From the NCBI GenBank assembly GCA_017517605.1, contig JAFWYQ010000091.1, forward strand, positions 1 through 59,635: a DNA stretch of 59,635 bases. Reading direction: 5' to 3'. Numbering within the stretch: the stretch's first letter is position 1; each line of letters begins with the position of its first letter. The stretch is from Bacteroidaceae bacterium (GTDB lineage Bacteria > Bacteroidota > Bacteroidia > Bacteroidales > Bacteroidaceae). Below, one piece after another: positions 8,175 through 18,861 of the stretch. The translations under genes were made by a program, and so were the position numbers. Below the pieces are notes generated by a model. The model had not been told where the DNA came from. It saw nothing but the letters and a program-made list of their open reading frames with translations, and did not search any database.

Positions 8175-9266
8175 ATGAAAAGAGTCTTCATCCCTTTTAT
8201 CTTTTTCTTTTGCATTCTCCCTTTAAAACTCTCTGCACAGGAGTTTGGGCGAATAACCTTGCTCTTTGCTGGTGATTTGATGCAACATCAAGGACAGATT
8301 GATGCTGCCCGTCAAATGGATGGATCGTATGATTACTCTCCATGTTTTCAATATGTAAAGGAAGAACTTAGTAGTGCTGATATAGCTATTGCCAATTTGG
8401 AAGTGACCTTGGCAGGAAAGCCATACAGAGGCTATCCTCAGTTCAGTGCTCCTGATGAATACGCACAAGCTGCCAAAGAGGCAGGTTTCGATATATTCCT
8501 TACGGCCAATAACCATTGCCTCGATAGAAGGAAAAAAGGGTTGGAGCGCACGATTCATGTACTTGACTCCCTTCAAATACCTTATGCAGGTACTTATATT
8601 AATAAGGAAGAGCGCGACCGGCTCTATCCTTTGATTATTCAAAAAAATGGGTTTCGTATAGCCTTCCTTGCTTATACGTATGCTACCAATGGCATTGAGG
8701 TGCAATCGCCCAACGTGGTGAACTACATTGATAAGGAGCAAATCCTACAAGACATTGCTAAAGCGCGTGCACAGAAGGCCGATGTTATCATCGCTTGTAT
8801 GCATTGGGGGATAGAGTATCGTCTCCTTCCCGAACGGCAAGAGCGTGAAATGGCCAATTGGCTTATATCCCATGGGGTCGACCACGTGATAGGTTCGCAT
8901 CCTCATGTGCTACAACCCATGGAAGTTCGTCCTGATGAATATACGGCAGCTCGTCATGTGGTCGTATATTCCTTGGGAAACTTTATTTCCAACATGTCTG
9001 CTCCCAATACAGATGGTGGAGCTATGGTAAAACTTGAACTGAAAAGAATCGGCCATATTCCGGCTTTGGTTGATTGTAAGTATAGCTTGGTGTGGACTTC
9101 GCGCCCTTCATTGCGGGATGGGGGAGGAAACTATTTCATCTATCCGGCAGCTAATCCGCCTCAATCCATTATGTCGTCCGAATCCTCCCGTTTGAACCGC
9201 TTTTTGCAGAGTGCCCGTAATTTGTTTAAAAAGAACAATATAGGAATTGAAGAGTATTTTTTTTAA
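8175..9266 (+). CDS. CapA family protein (metallophosphatase fold)
   Basis: A 363-residue protein with a hydrophobic N-terminus (MKRVFIPFIFFFCILPLK ... LSAQE) that should direct export. It shows the CapA/PgsA-like metallophosphatase motifs in order: LLFAGDLMQHQGQ, IANLEVTLAG, LTANNHCLDR, HWGIEY, IGSHPHVLQPME and YSLGNFIS. Named members take part in poly-gamma-glutamate capsule synthesis, but no pgsB/C homologue is near, so the role here is open. ATG 8175 was chosen over the longer frame from 8112 because the latter runs through the inverted repeat. Confidence 0.85.
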   Translation: MKRVFIPFIFFFCILPLKLSAQEFGRITLLFAGDLMQHQGQIDAARQMDGSYDYSPCFQYVKEELSSADIAIANLEVTLAGKPYRGYPQFSAPDEYAQAAKEAGFDIFLTANNHCLDRRKKGLERTIHVLDSLQIPYAGTYINKEERDRLYPLIIQKNGFRIAFLAYTYATNGIEVQSPNVVNYIDKEQILQDIAKARAQKADVIIACMHWGIEYRLLPERQEREMANWLISHGVDHVIGSHPHVLQPMEVRPDEYTAARHVVVYSLGNFISNMSAPNTDGGAMVKLELKRIGHIPALVDCKYSLVWTSRPSLRDGGGNYFIYPAANPPQSIMSSESSRLNRFLQSARNLFKKNNIGIEEYFF

Positions 9267-9284
9267 TAAAAACTTGCTATAAAA

Positions 9285-9316
9285 TTTGTGAGAATCAGGA
9301 AATAGTACTACCTTTG
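9285..9316 (+). promoter_or_regulatory. Promoter of tRNA-His: TTTG-N20-TACCTTTG
   Basis: TTTG at 9285-9288, a 20-nt spacer and TACCTTTG at 9309-9316 give a textbook Bacteroidota promoter 30 nt upstream of the tRNA. Confidence 0.85.
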
Positions 9317-9345
9317 CATCGCTTTTAGAGAAAAGCCTTGAATAT

Positions 9346-9420
9346 GGTGACTATAGTTCAGTCGGTTAGAGCGTCAGATTGTGGTTCTGAATGTCGTGGG
9401 TTCGAATCCCACTAGTCACC
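9346..9420 (+). tRNA. tRNA-His (anticodon GTG)
   Basis: The acceptor GTGACTA / TAGTCAC is preceded by an encoded G-1 (9346) opposite C73 (9420), the identity signature of tRNA-His. The anticodon stem TCAGA / TCTGA encloses loop TTGTGGT, anticodon GTG at 9381-9383. The T-arm is GTGGGTTCGAATCCCAC. CCA is not encoded. Confidence 0.95.
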
Positions 9421-9428
9421 CATAGAGG

Positions 9429-9462
9429 TCGATAGTCGAAAGATTATCGGCTTCTTTTTTTT
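9429..9462 (+). terminator. Rho-independent terminator of tRNA-His
   Basis: An 8-bp stem CGATAGTC / GATTATCG closed by a GAAA tetraloop is followed by CTTCTTTTTTTT. Confidence 0.85.
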
Positions 9463-12109
<2,647 letters not shown>

Positions 12110-12117
12110 AATAAACT

Positions 12118-12225
12118 AATCCCATCCCCGGCCTTCCTCAAGGGTAAGGAGTGGATGTTCTGATTGCGAATAATCAGACATTTTGCTCCTCTCCCTTGTG
12201 AAGGGGTAGGGGATGGTTTTCTCTT
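12118..12225. repeat. Intergenic inverted repeat between GH10 and GH30 genes
   Basis: AATCCCATCCCCGGCCTTCC near 12118 pairs with GAAGGGGTAGGGGATGGTTTT near 12202-12222, with inner CCTCAAGGG / CCCTTGTG. It belongs to the CCCCTCCC-type palindromes also seen at 24216-24384, 52590-52800 and 55755-55903. A short T-run follows, so partial termination is possible. Confidence 0.6.
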
Positions 12226-12241
12226 TTGTAACAATTGAAAT

Positions 12242-14785
12242 ATGAAGAAACTCATATCCCTTCTCTTAGTCGCTTTCTGTGCATGTGGTTCGATTCAAGC
12301 ACAGAAAGCGACTTTGCGTATTGACGCTCAGACAAAACATCAGCACATTACCGGTTTCGGAGGATTTGTGTGTAGCCCACAATTTGGATATAACCACATG
12401 AGTCAGACTGAGATAAAGAAAGTGTGGGGAAACGGCAGTACTGTTGGGTGCAACATCATGCGTCTCTATATCCCCATTGGAAAATCTTGGTGGAATCAGT
12501 CATTGCAGACGGCCAAGTGGGCCAAGCAGATGGGTCTTATTGTCTTTGCCTCTCCTTGGGGACAACCTGCCGAATGGAAGACCAACGGTACGAGTAATGC
12601 CAAGAACGAAGACGGTACCACGGGTAAACTGAAGCGCGAGAATTGGGCTGACTACGCTCAATACCTTGAGGAATATGTGCAATATCTTCGCACGAATGGT
12701 GTAGAGTTGGATGCTATTTCCATTCAGAATGAGCCGGATTGGGCTGCTTCGTATGCCGGATGTCTTTGGTCTGCAAGTGAAATAGCTGAGTTTGTAAAGC
12801 TCTATGGGCGTACTATCAGTTGTAAAATTATGGCACCCGAAACGTTGGCGGTGAATGATTCGTATGTGAACGAATTGAACAAGAGTGATGTACTTCCCTG
12901 CTTCGACATTTATGGAGGTCACCAATACGGCGGTATTCAAGATGGCTACAAGAAATTGGCAACCCAGGGAAAAGAAATTTGGATGACAGAATACCTTATC
13001 AATTGGAACGAGAATAGCAATACGTCGCGCAACTTTGACTATTCGAAGGATGTGTTCAACTTCTTCCGTAGTATCAACACCTGTATGTTGGGCGATTTCA
13101 ATGCATGGATTCACTATGCCGCCAAGCGTTATTATGGTATGTTGGGCGATGGCCAAAGTGGAACAACCAATGGTTCTGTAACCAAGCGTGGTTACGTAAT
13201 GGCTCATTTTGCCCGTTATGTCACAGGTATGACCCGTGTCGAGGGACAATTCACCGACAATGCCTCCACCCAACTCGAAGGGTCGGTTTACTTGTCGCAG
13301 ACAGGTGACACCGTAGTGGCGGTCATTGCCAATCCCTCAAGTGATAAACGTACTTTGACACTCGACCTTCCCTTTTATACGCTGAAGGGCGAAATACGTA
13401 CAACCACAAAGGCGCAGAGCTTCAAGCAGACAGTTTTGGATCAAGAGGCTGAAACTTGTCGTCCAGAGGTCGAAATAGAGGCTTCCAGTGTGTGTACCAT
13501 TCTGTTCGAGCGTTCGCGCGACCGTCAGGTCTCTGATATGAAAGCTACCGTTGCCCGTTTTGGTAAAATCGACAATTTGATGCGCACGAATACCGCTTTG
13601 GGAACACAATATCAGATGTCGGGCAAGACAAAGACATTGGACCATTCCAATCCGTTGATTTCGACAAAGACCAATGCGGCCAGTGGCTATCTTATCCTTT
13701 CTGACCGTTTCGACCAATTGGTGTTGCAGGTGAAGAAGCTCTCTTCGACGATGAACTACAGTTCTTCAAAGACTACCTTATATTATATCAACGCTAAGGG
13801 TACTCTCTCTTCTCACAATTATGGAAGCATCGAGTTCGGTCAGCGCGAGAACTTCAATTGGGTGTTCGACCTTTCGCCCCGCACCCTGAAGGATGGCTGT
13901 AAAGGGCTTATATCCATCACCAACGACAATTGGTCGTCCATCCTCACTTTCACCTTCGGCGATGTATATCTCACCAATGGAGGCGGACAATATGCCGCTA
14001 CCATGTCGGGTACCTTTGTGGCCGATGATGGTTATCTGATTGACTATACAACCGATGCTTCATGTACCAGTTTGGATTTGACAGGTGTAAGCTCATTGCC
14101 TGCCACGTTGGATTGGGGTGTGACGAATCGCGTGATTTATCTTCCCGAGGGAAGTGCCGTTGGTGGTGACAATGTGGTTGTAGGCGATGTCTGTGCCAAT
14201 TTGGTGCTTACATCCGAGGGAGGCGATTTCCGTCCGTCCAAGGCGTTCAATGCCACAAAGGCATCATTCACTTGCATGGTTGACGGATATCGTATGCTCA
14301 AGTTGCCGTTCAAGGCCGCTCTTCCTCAAGGAGTGAAGGCCTATAGTGTAGCCAGCGACTTCTCGTTGCAGGCGCTTGATTCTGTCCCTGCCCATCAGCC
14401 CGTATTGATTGAGGCGCAGGGCGAGGTGGTATTGGAAGGCACTGGCGAAGTGGCTTTCCGTATCAGTCCGTATGCCGACATGTTGCGTGGTTCGTACACG
14501 CAAGCCTCCCTCTATGAAGGCGACTATCTGTTGGGATGTCAGGATGGCAAGTGGGGCTTCATCCGTCAGACTTCTGATGGCGTGCTTATGCCTTTTGACG
14601 TATATGCCAACATCTCTTCTACCTCTTCATTCATTCCTCTGGATATGAGTGCAACGGGTATCGAAGAGGTACAACTCCCCTCTGTGCGTCCTGATGCACC
14701 TATGTTTAATGTCATGGGGCAGCGTGTCGGTGACGGTTATAAGGGAATTGTGATTATTGAAGGAAAGAAAATCATTATTAAATAA
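12242..14785 (+). CDS. Secreted GH30 xylanase (probable GH30_8 glucuronoxylanase) with large C-terminal extension
   Basis: An 847-residue protein; the signal peptide ends near SIQAQ. Residues about 22-330 form the GH30 barrel: HITGFGGF, then acid/base Glu164 in SIQNEPDW and nucleophile Glu250 in IWMTEYL. A beta-sandwich follows to about 410. The FASPWGQPAEWK segment and an Arg in AAKRYYGM suggest subfamily 8, which needs a glucuronosyl branch on xylan; this is inference. Residues about 415-800 match no family I recognise and may be carbohydrate-binding or cell-surface modules. The C-terminus (APMFNVMGQRVGDGYKGIVI) resembles the end of a type 9 secretion or Prevotella surface-sorting tail. It lies 132 nt after GH10 and 17 nt before GH43. 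Confidence 0.88.
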   Translation: MKKLISLLLVAFCACGSIQAQKATLRIDAQTKHQHITGFGGFVCSPQFGYNHMSQTEIKKVWGNGSTVGCNIMRLYIPIGKSWWNQSLQTAKWAKQMGLIVFASPWGQPAEWKTNGTSNAKNEDGTTGKLKRENWADYAQYLEEYVQYLRTNGVELDAISIQNEPDWAASYAGCLWSASEIAEFVKLYGRTISCKIMAPETLAVNDSYVNELNKSDVLPCFDIYGGHQYGGIQDGYKKLATQGKEIWMTEYLINWNENSNTSRNFDYSKDVFNFFRSINTCMLGDFNAWIHYAAKRYYGMLGDGQSGTTNGSVTKRGYVMAHFARYVTGMTRVEGQFTDNASTQLEGSVYLSQTGDTVVAVIANPSSDKRTLTLDLPFYTLKGEIRTTTKAQSFKQTVLDQEAETCRPEVEIEASSVCTILFERSRDRQVSDMKATVARFGKIDNLMRTNTALGTQYQMSGKTKTLDHSNPLISTKTNAASGYLILSDRFDQLVLQVKKLSSTMNYSSSKTTLYYINAKGTLSSHNYGSIEFGQRENFNWVFDLSPRTLKDGCKGLISITNDNWSSILTFTFGDVYLTNGGGQYAATMSGTFVADDGYLIDYTTDASCTSLDLTGVSSLPATLDWGVTNRVIYLPEGSAVGGDNVVVGDVCANLVLTSEGGDFRPSKAFNATKASFTCMVDGYRMLKLPFKAALPQGVKAYSVASDFSLQALDSVPAHQPVLIEAQGEVVLEGTGEVAFRISPYADMLRGSYTQASLYEGDYLLGCQDGKWGFIRQTSDGVLMPFDVYANISSTSSFIPLDMSATGIEEVQLPSVRPDAPMFNVMGQRVGDGYKGIVIIEGKKIIIK

Positions 14786-14802
14786 ATTTATTTTTATAAC
14801 CT

Positions 14803-16863
14803 ATGAAAAAAAGATTTTTGCAACTGTTGCTTCTCTTGGTAGCAACCTCTGTGAATGCACAGAATCCCTATTTGCCTTTGTGGGAGCATGTACCCGATGG
14901 CGAACCCCGTGTGTTTGAAGATCCCGATAATCCGGGTAAGTTCCGTGCCTATATCATCGGTTCGCACGATGTAAACTACTCTGCCTACTGCGGCCCCGAT
15001 ATCCGCATGTGGTCAGCTCCTGTTGAGGATTTGAGCCAATGGCGCGACGAAGGTCCCATCTTCACTCATTTCGTAGATGGTCAGTGGGACACCATGTATG
15101 CTCCCGACTTGGTTGAGGTGAAGGACCGTGAGACTGGTAAGAAGACCTACTATCTCTATCCCCACTCACGTGGACACCGCCGTATTGCTATGGTATGTAA
15201 GGGCGACCGTCCTGATGGTCCCTTCACTCCCATCAACTTGACCGAGGATGGCCGTCAGTGCTTGCCCGGTTCGCTCATCGACTTCGACCCCTCTGTTTAC
15301 ATTGAATATGTAACTGACAAGAAGGACCCCGACTACGACAAAGGCTTCCGTGCCTATGTATTCTATGGCTTCCAGCACTCAACTGCTTGTGAGTTGGATC
15401 AGAATACCATGTACTCTATGCGTCCTGGTACCAAGTTGCACGACTATTTCATTCCTGCAAGTAGCCGTTATGGTGAGGTTCGCGATCCCGAAGGCACTGA
15501 ATATCCTGCTCTTTATAAGGGACAGAACCCCGGTGAGTTCAACTTCTTCGAAGCCTCTTCTATCCGCAAGGTAGGTAACAAGTATGTGATGGTATTCTCA
15601 GGTTATTCAGGCCCCGACTACGGTTTGGGTTCTACCAACTCAGCTCTCCGCTATGCCTTTGGTGACTCTCCCCTTGGTCCTTGGCGTTCAGGCGGTGTGT
15701 TGGTCGACTCTCGTGGTGTAGTTCTTAACGAGGACGGTTCACACCTTGCCACCACCAACTTTGCCCACAACACCCACGGTTCTCTCGAAGAGATCAATGG
15801 CCAGTGGTATGTATTCTATCACCGTCCTCCCCGTGGCTTCGGTAACGCCCGTCAGTCAATGGTAGCTCCTGTGAAGATTACTTGGGACAAGAAGAAGGTT
15901 GCCGATGGTGGTGTGGTAAAGATTACAGGTTACGACCCCTATGTGAAGGGTAACGAATGGACAGCCAAGGCCTCTGACGGCACTGAATATACAGGTGCTG
16001 AGGTGACCAGCGAAGGTTTCCAAATCTTTGGTCTTCCCCCCTATGCCTACTATTCTGCTGGATATGCTTGCTACGTTACTGGTAACAACTGGATGCAGGA
16101 CAACCACGATGTGTGGGACAACAATATGGACCTTGCTGGTATCACCAACGGTGGTATCGTAGGTTTCAAGTACTTCGGCTTCGGTGGTCTTGAGAAGGAC
16201 ACCAAGGGTGTGAAGGCATTCGTCGGTGCTCAGAAGGGCGACGGCACTATGCTCAACGTCAACCTCACTCCCAGCGGACGTGGTGCGTTCAAGATTCACG
16301 TAATGCTCGATGGCCCATACGCCAATGATGCTTGGAAGGGGCAGGAGATTGCCGTTATCGAAGTTCCTGCCGATGCTCCCCGTGGTGTAGCCAAGAACTA
16401 TCAAGTGGCCGTACCCGCCGTTGAAGGTTTGAAGGGCAAGCACGCCATCTATTTGGTTGTCGAGGGTCCCGAGATTCAGCAACCTCAGCAGAATCCTAAC
16501 CGTCAAGGTTGGGGTGGTGGACGTCAGCAACAGCCCCAGCGTCCTGTTGGTTTGTTCGACCTCCACGGACTTGGCTTCTCCAAGACAGGTACCACTTGCG
16601 AGCGCCCCGTCGTGCCAGTGGTTACTATCACCGCTGATGGCCACAAGTTGAACCTCCCGACTACACCTATCCGCTTCACCAATGCCAATGGTTATGCCGA
16701 TGCCATCCGCTATCAGACATACGGTCCGTTGAAGAAGGGTACTGTGCTGAATGCTACAGCTGACCAGCCTGGTGTACAATTCGAAATCAGCCCCATCATC
16801 GAGGGCCGTGCTACCGTGAAGTGCACCTACAACGGTTTGGAGAAGATTTATTTGATTAACTAA
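14803..16863 (+). CDS. Secreted GH43 family glycosidase
   Basis: A 686-residue protein with a Sec signal peptide (TSVNAQ). The five-bladed propeller spans about 25-390. Candidate catalytic residues: base Asp40 in RVFEDPDNPG, Asp162 in SLIDFDPSVY and acid Glu250 in NFFEASSIRK. A C-terminal region (about 395-686) includes a CBM-like stretch and a Q/P/N-rich linker at about 563-583. GH43 enzymes remove arabinofuranose or xylose from xylan or arabinan; the neighbours favour arabinoxylan side-chain removal. It starts 17 nt after the GH30 gene, so the two are almost certainly co-transcribed. The subfamily cannot be fixed by eye. Confidence 0.88.
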   Translation: MKKRFLQLLLLLVATSVNAQNPYLPLWEHVPDGEPRVFEDPDNPGKFRAYIIGSHDVNYSAYCGPDIRMWSAPVEDLSQWRDEGPIFTHFVDGQWDTMYAPDLVEVKDRETGKKTYYLYPHSRGHRRIAMVCKGDRPDGPFTPINLTEDGRQCLPGSLIDFDPSVYIEYVTDKKDPDYDKGFRAYVFYGFQHSTACELDQNTMYSMRPGTKLHDYFIPASSRYGEVRDPEGTEYPALYKGQNPGEFNFFEASSIRKVGNKYVMVFSGYSGPDYGLGSTNSALRYAFGDSPLGPWRSGGVLVDSRGVVLNEDGSHLATTNFAHNTHGSLEEINGQWYVFYHRPPRGFGNARQSMVAPVKITWDKKKVADGGVVKITGYDPYVKGNEWTAKASDGTEYTGAEVTSEGFQIFGLPPYAYYSAGYACYVTGNNWMQDNHDVWDNNMDLAGITNGGIVGFKYFGFGGLEKDTKGVKAFVGAQKGDGTMLNVNLTPSGRGAFKIHVMLDGPYANDAWKGQEIAVIEVPADAPRGVAKNYQVAVPAVEGLKGKHAIYLVVEGPEIQQPQQNPNRQGWGGGRQQQPQRPVGLFDLHGLGFSKTGTTCERPVVPVVTITADGHKLNLPTTPIRFTNANGYADAIRYQTYGPLKKGTVLNATADQPGVQFEISPIIEGRATVKCTYNGLEKIYLIN

Positions 16864-16884
16864 AAAATACTTAGTTTAATTTTT

Positions 16885-16959
16885 AGACATAAGAACATAA
16901 GAAACATAAGGGTTAAAATTACGAAAGCGTTTACTCTTATGTCCTTATGTTCTTCTGTC
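16885..16959. repeat. Intergenic inverted repeat (AGACATAAGAACATAAG / CTTATGTTCTTCTGTC)
   Basis: The left arm AGACATAAGAACATAAGAAA and right arm CCTTATGTTCTTCTGTC pair across a loop between GH43 and GH8. No T-run follows. Confidence 0.6.
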
Positions 16960-16988
16960 GAAAAAAGAAATAAATAAAAAGAATAATT

Positions 16989-18272
16989 ATGAGAAGAAAT
17001 ATATTGACAGGCACCATCGCCCTCCTTTTTGCAGGTGCGGCATGTGTGTCATGTGGCAACAATCCCACACCTTGGGAAAAGGGTGGTTTCGAGACAGGTC
17101 AGTACCGCAATGTATTCGTTGAGATGGGTTACTCACCCGCCGAGGTGGATGCCAAGTTGCAGGAAGTGTTCAACGACGTATTCCGCGGCCCCAACAAGTG
17201 TTATTTCGAGGTAGGCGACTCTATGGGTTACGTATCCGACGTGAAGAACCACGACGTGCGTACCGAGGGTATGAGCTACGGTATGATGATTGCCGTACAG
17301 TTCGGCGAGAAGGACATCTTCGACCGCCTGTGGCGTTGGAGTCAGAAGTACATGCAGCACCAGGATGGTCCTCGCGAAGGATACTTTGCTTGGAGCTGCC
17401 GCACCGATGGTACACCCAACAGCTTCGGTTCTGCCAGCGACGGCGAGCTTTACTACATCACCGCCCTCCTCTTTGCCTCTAACCTTTGGGGCGACGACAC
17501 CGGCATCAACTACAAGGCCGAGGCACAACGCATCCTCAACTGCTCTATGGAGAAGACAGGCGAAGGCGGAGCCATGCCCCTCATCAACCCCGAGAACAAG
17601 CTCATCACCTTCACTCCCGACCGTGGTGGTTCGCGCTACACCGACCCCTCGTACCATCTCCCCGCCTTCTACGAAGTATGGGCCAAGTATGCCGACGATG
17701 GCCGTGCTGACTATTGGAACGAGTGTGCTGCCGTGTCACGCGAATACTTGCACAAGGCCACACACCCCGTTACTGGCTTGAACCCCGACTATAGCAACTA
17801 CGACGGTACTCCGCTTGATAGCAACCCCTGGATGCGTGGTTCGCGCAACTTCCGCTACGACTCATGGCGTGTGCCCATGAACATCGCCCTCGACTATTCA
17901 TGGAGCTGTGCCGACCGCGAGTGGCAACAGCAGTATGGCGAGAAGATTCAGAACTTCTTCTACTCACAAGGTGTGAACGACTTTGTTGACCAGTATCGCA
18001 TCGACGGTACTTTGCCCGAGGACAACGAAATCCTCCGTGCCGGCCATGCCGAGAAGGCCCTTCGCCACAGCATCGGCCTCGTAGGTACTGTAGCAACCAC
18101 CTCTTTGCTCTTCCACAACGAGCACACTCAGGAGTTTGTGGATGCCCTCTGGAATGCCAAGCACGAGCCCTTCGAGGATGGCTTCATCGACGTATATTAC
18201 GATGCCCTCCTCCGTCTCTTCTCATTCATGCACCTCAGCGGTAACTACCGCGTGATTACTCCGCAGAACTAA
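16989..18272 (+). CDS. GH8 lipoprotein, probable reducing-end xylose-releasing exo-oligoxylanase
   Basis: A 427-residue protein with a lipobox (CVSCG, Cys22), so it is predicted to be membrane-anchored. The (alpha/alpha)6 GH8 features include the putative general acid Glu93 in VRTEGMSYGM, Asp151 in GSASDGELYY, and Asp291 in FRYDSWRVPMN at the spacing of the general base of the Bacillus Rex enzyme. Length and motifs are closer to Rex than to GH8 endoglucanases or chitosanases. Its role would be to release xylose from the reducing end of oligosaccharides made by GH10 and GH30. It is the last gene of the run and is followed by a terminator. Confidence 0.9.
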   Translation: MRRNILTGTIALLFAGAACVSCGNNPTPWEKGGFETGQYRNVFVEMGYSPAEVDAKLQEVFNDVFRGPNKCYFEVGDSMGYVSDVKNHDVRTEGMSYGMMIAVQFGEKDIFDRLWRWSQKYMQHQDGPREGYFAWSCRTDGTPNSFGSASDGELYYITALLFASNLWGDDTGINYKAEAQRILNCSMEKTGEGGAMPLINPENKLITFTPDRGGSRYTDPSYHLPAFYEVWAKYADDGRADYWNECAAVSREYLHKATHPVTGLNPDYSNYDGTPLDSNPWMRGSRNFRYDSWRVPMNIALDYSWSCADREWQQQYGEKIQNFFYSQGVNDFVDQYRIDGTLPEDNEILRAGHAEKALRHSIGLVGTVATTSLLFHNEHTQEFVDALWNAKHEPFEDGFIDVYYDALLRLFSFMHLSGNYRVITPQN

Positions 18273-18294
18273 GATAAACGAAGTATAAACGAAC

Positions 18295-18339
18295 AAAAGA
18301 GTGAAGATTCCCATAATCAGGGACTTCACTCTTTTTTTT
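18295..18339 (+). terminator. Terminator after the GH8 gene
   Basis: AAAAGAGTGAAG pairs with CTTCACTCTTTT, with an inner CCC / GGG, followed by TTTTG. A close relative of the hairpin after GH3 (37847-37889). Confidence 0.8.
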
Positions 18340-18359
18340 GTGTAGCAGGTAACATTTCT

Positions 18360-18459
18360 CATCCGCAGATGACACAGATGACGCGGATAGATATTGCCAT
18401 TCGGCACGATAAGGCAATAAGAATAATGAATCAGCGTCATCCGCGTCATCTGCGGATGA
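18360..18459. repeat. Intergenic inverted repeat (CATCCGCAGATGACACAGATG family)
   Basis: ATCCGCAGATGACACAGATG (from 18361) pairs with CATCCGCGTCATCTGCGGAT (18438-18457). It belongs to the same sequence family as the repeats at 4152, 8083 and about 3442. Confidence 0.7.
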
Positions 18460-18554
18460 AGAATGTGTGGTGGCAGTTTTTACCGGACACTAATAATTTC
18501 CAATCTTCTGCACACAAAACCTGAAATGTTCCTTTCACAAAATGAAATGCTCTG

Positions 18555-18650
18555 TATGACTTTTCCATTTACAAGTCTTGAACGTACGTTTACAGTCTTT
18601 AAACATAGGTTTAAAACCTTTGAATGTATGTTTAAAGTCTATAAATAAAG
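18555..18650. repeat. Degenerate 21-nt tandem repeat
   Basis: Consecutive units GAACGTACGTTTACAGTCTTT, AAACATAGGTTTAAAACC and GAATGTATGTTTAAAGTC recur every 21 nt, preceded by a weaker copy. Because 21 is a multiple of three, the minus strand reads a seven-residue repeat (FKHTFKG FKPMFKD CKRTFKT) in a 97-codon frame at 18535-18828. The rest of 18460-18861 shows no clear gene. I treat it as a repeat, not a protein. Confidence 0.6.
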
Positions 18651-18861
18651 AAGTGATGCGGAGCATTCCATTTTGTTGCGCCTTTGTTGGAACTTTATCG
18701 TGCTGATCATGAAAAAACTTGGTCAAAAGTTTGTTTGAATCACATATTATTCCCACCTTTGCGGGGATAAATCCTTCGGGAATCAAAGGTTGAAAGTTCA
18801 AGGATGAAGATGAAATCTCCCTCGTCAACTTGTCAACTCGTTAACTTGTCAACTTAAAGAT

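Noticed and set aside
15856..16779. A 307-codon open frame on the minus strand
   Set aside because: Antisense to the GH43 gene, with no recognisable domain; typical shadow frame.
18463..18648. A 61-codon frame in the gap before permease A
   Set aside because: It overlaps two repeats and codes for the degenerate 21-nt units; no independent support.
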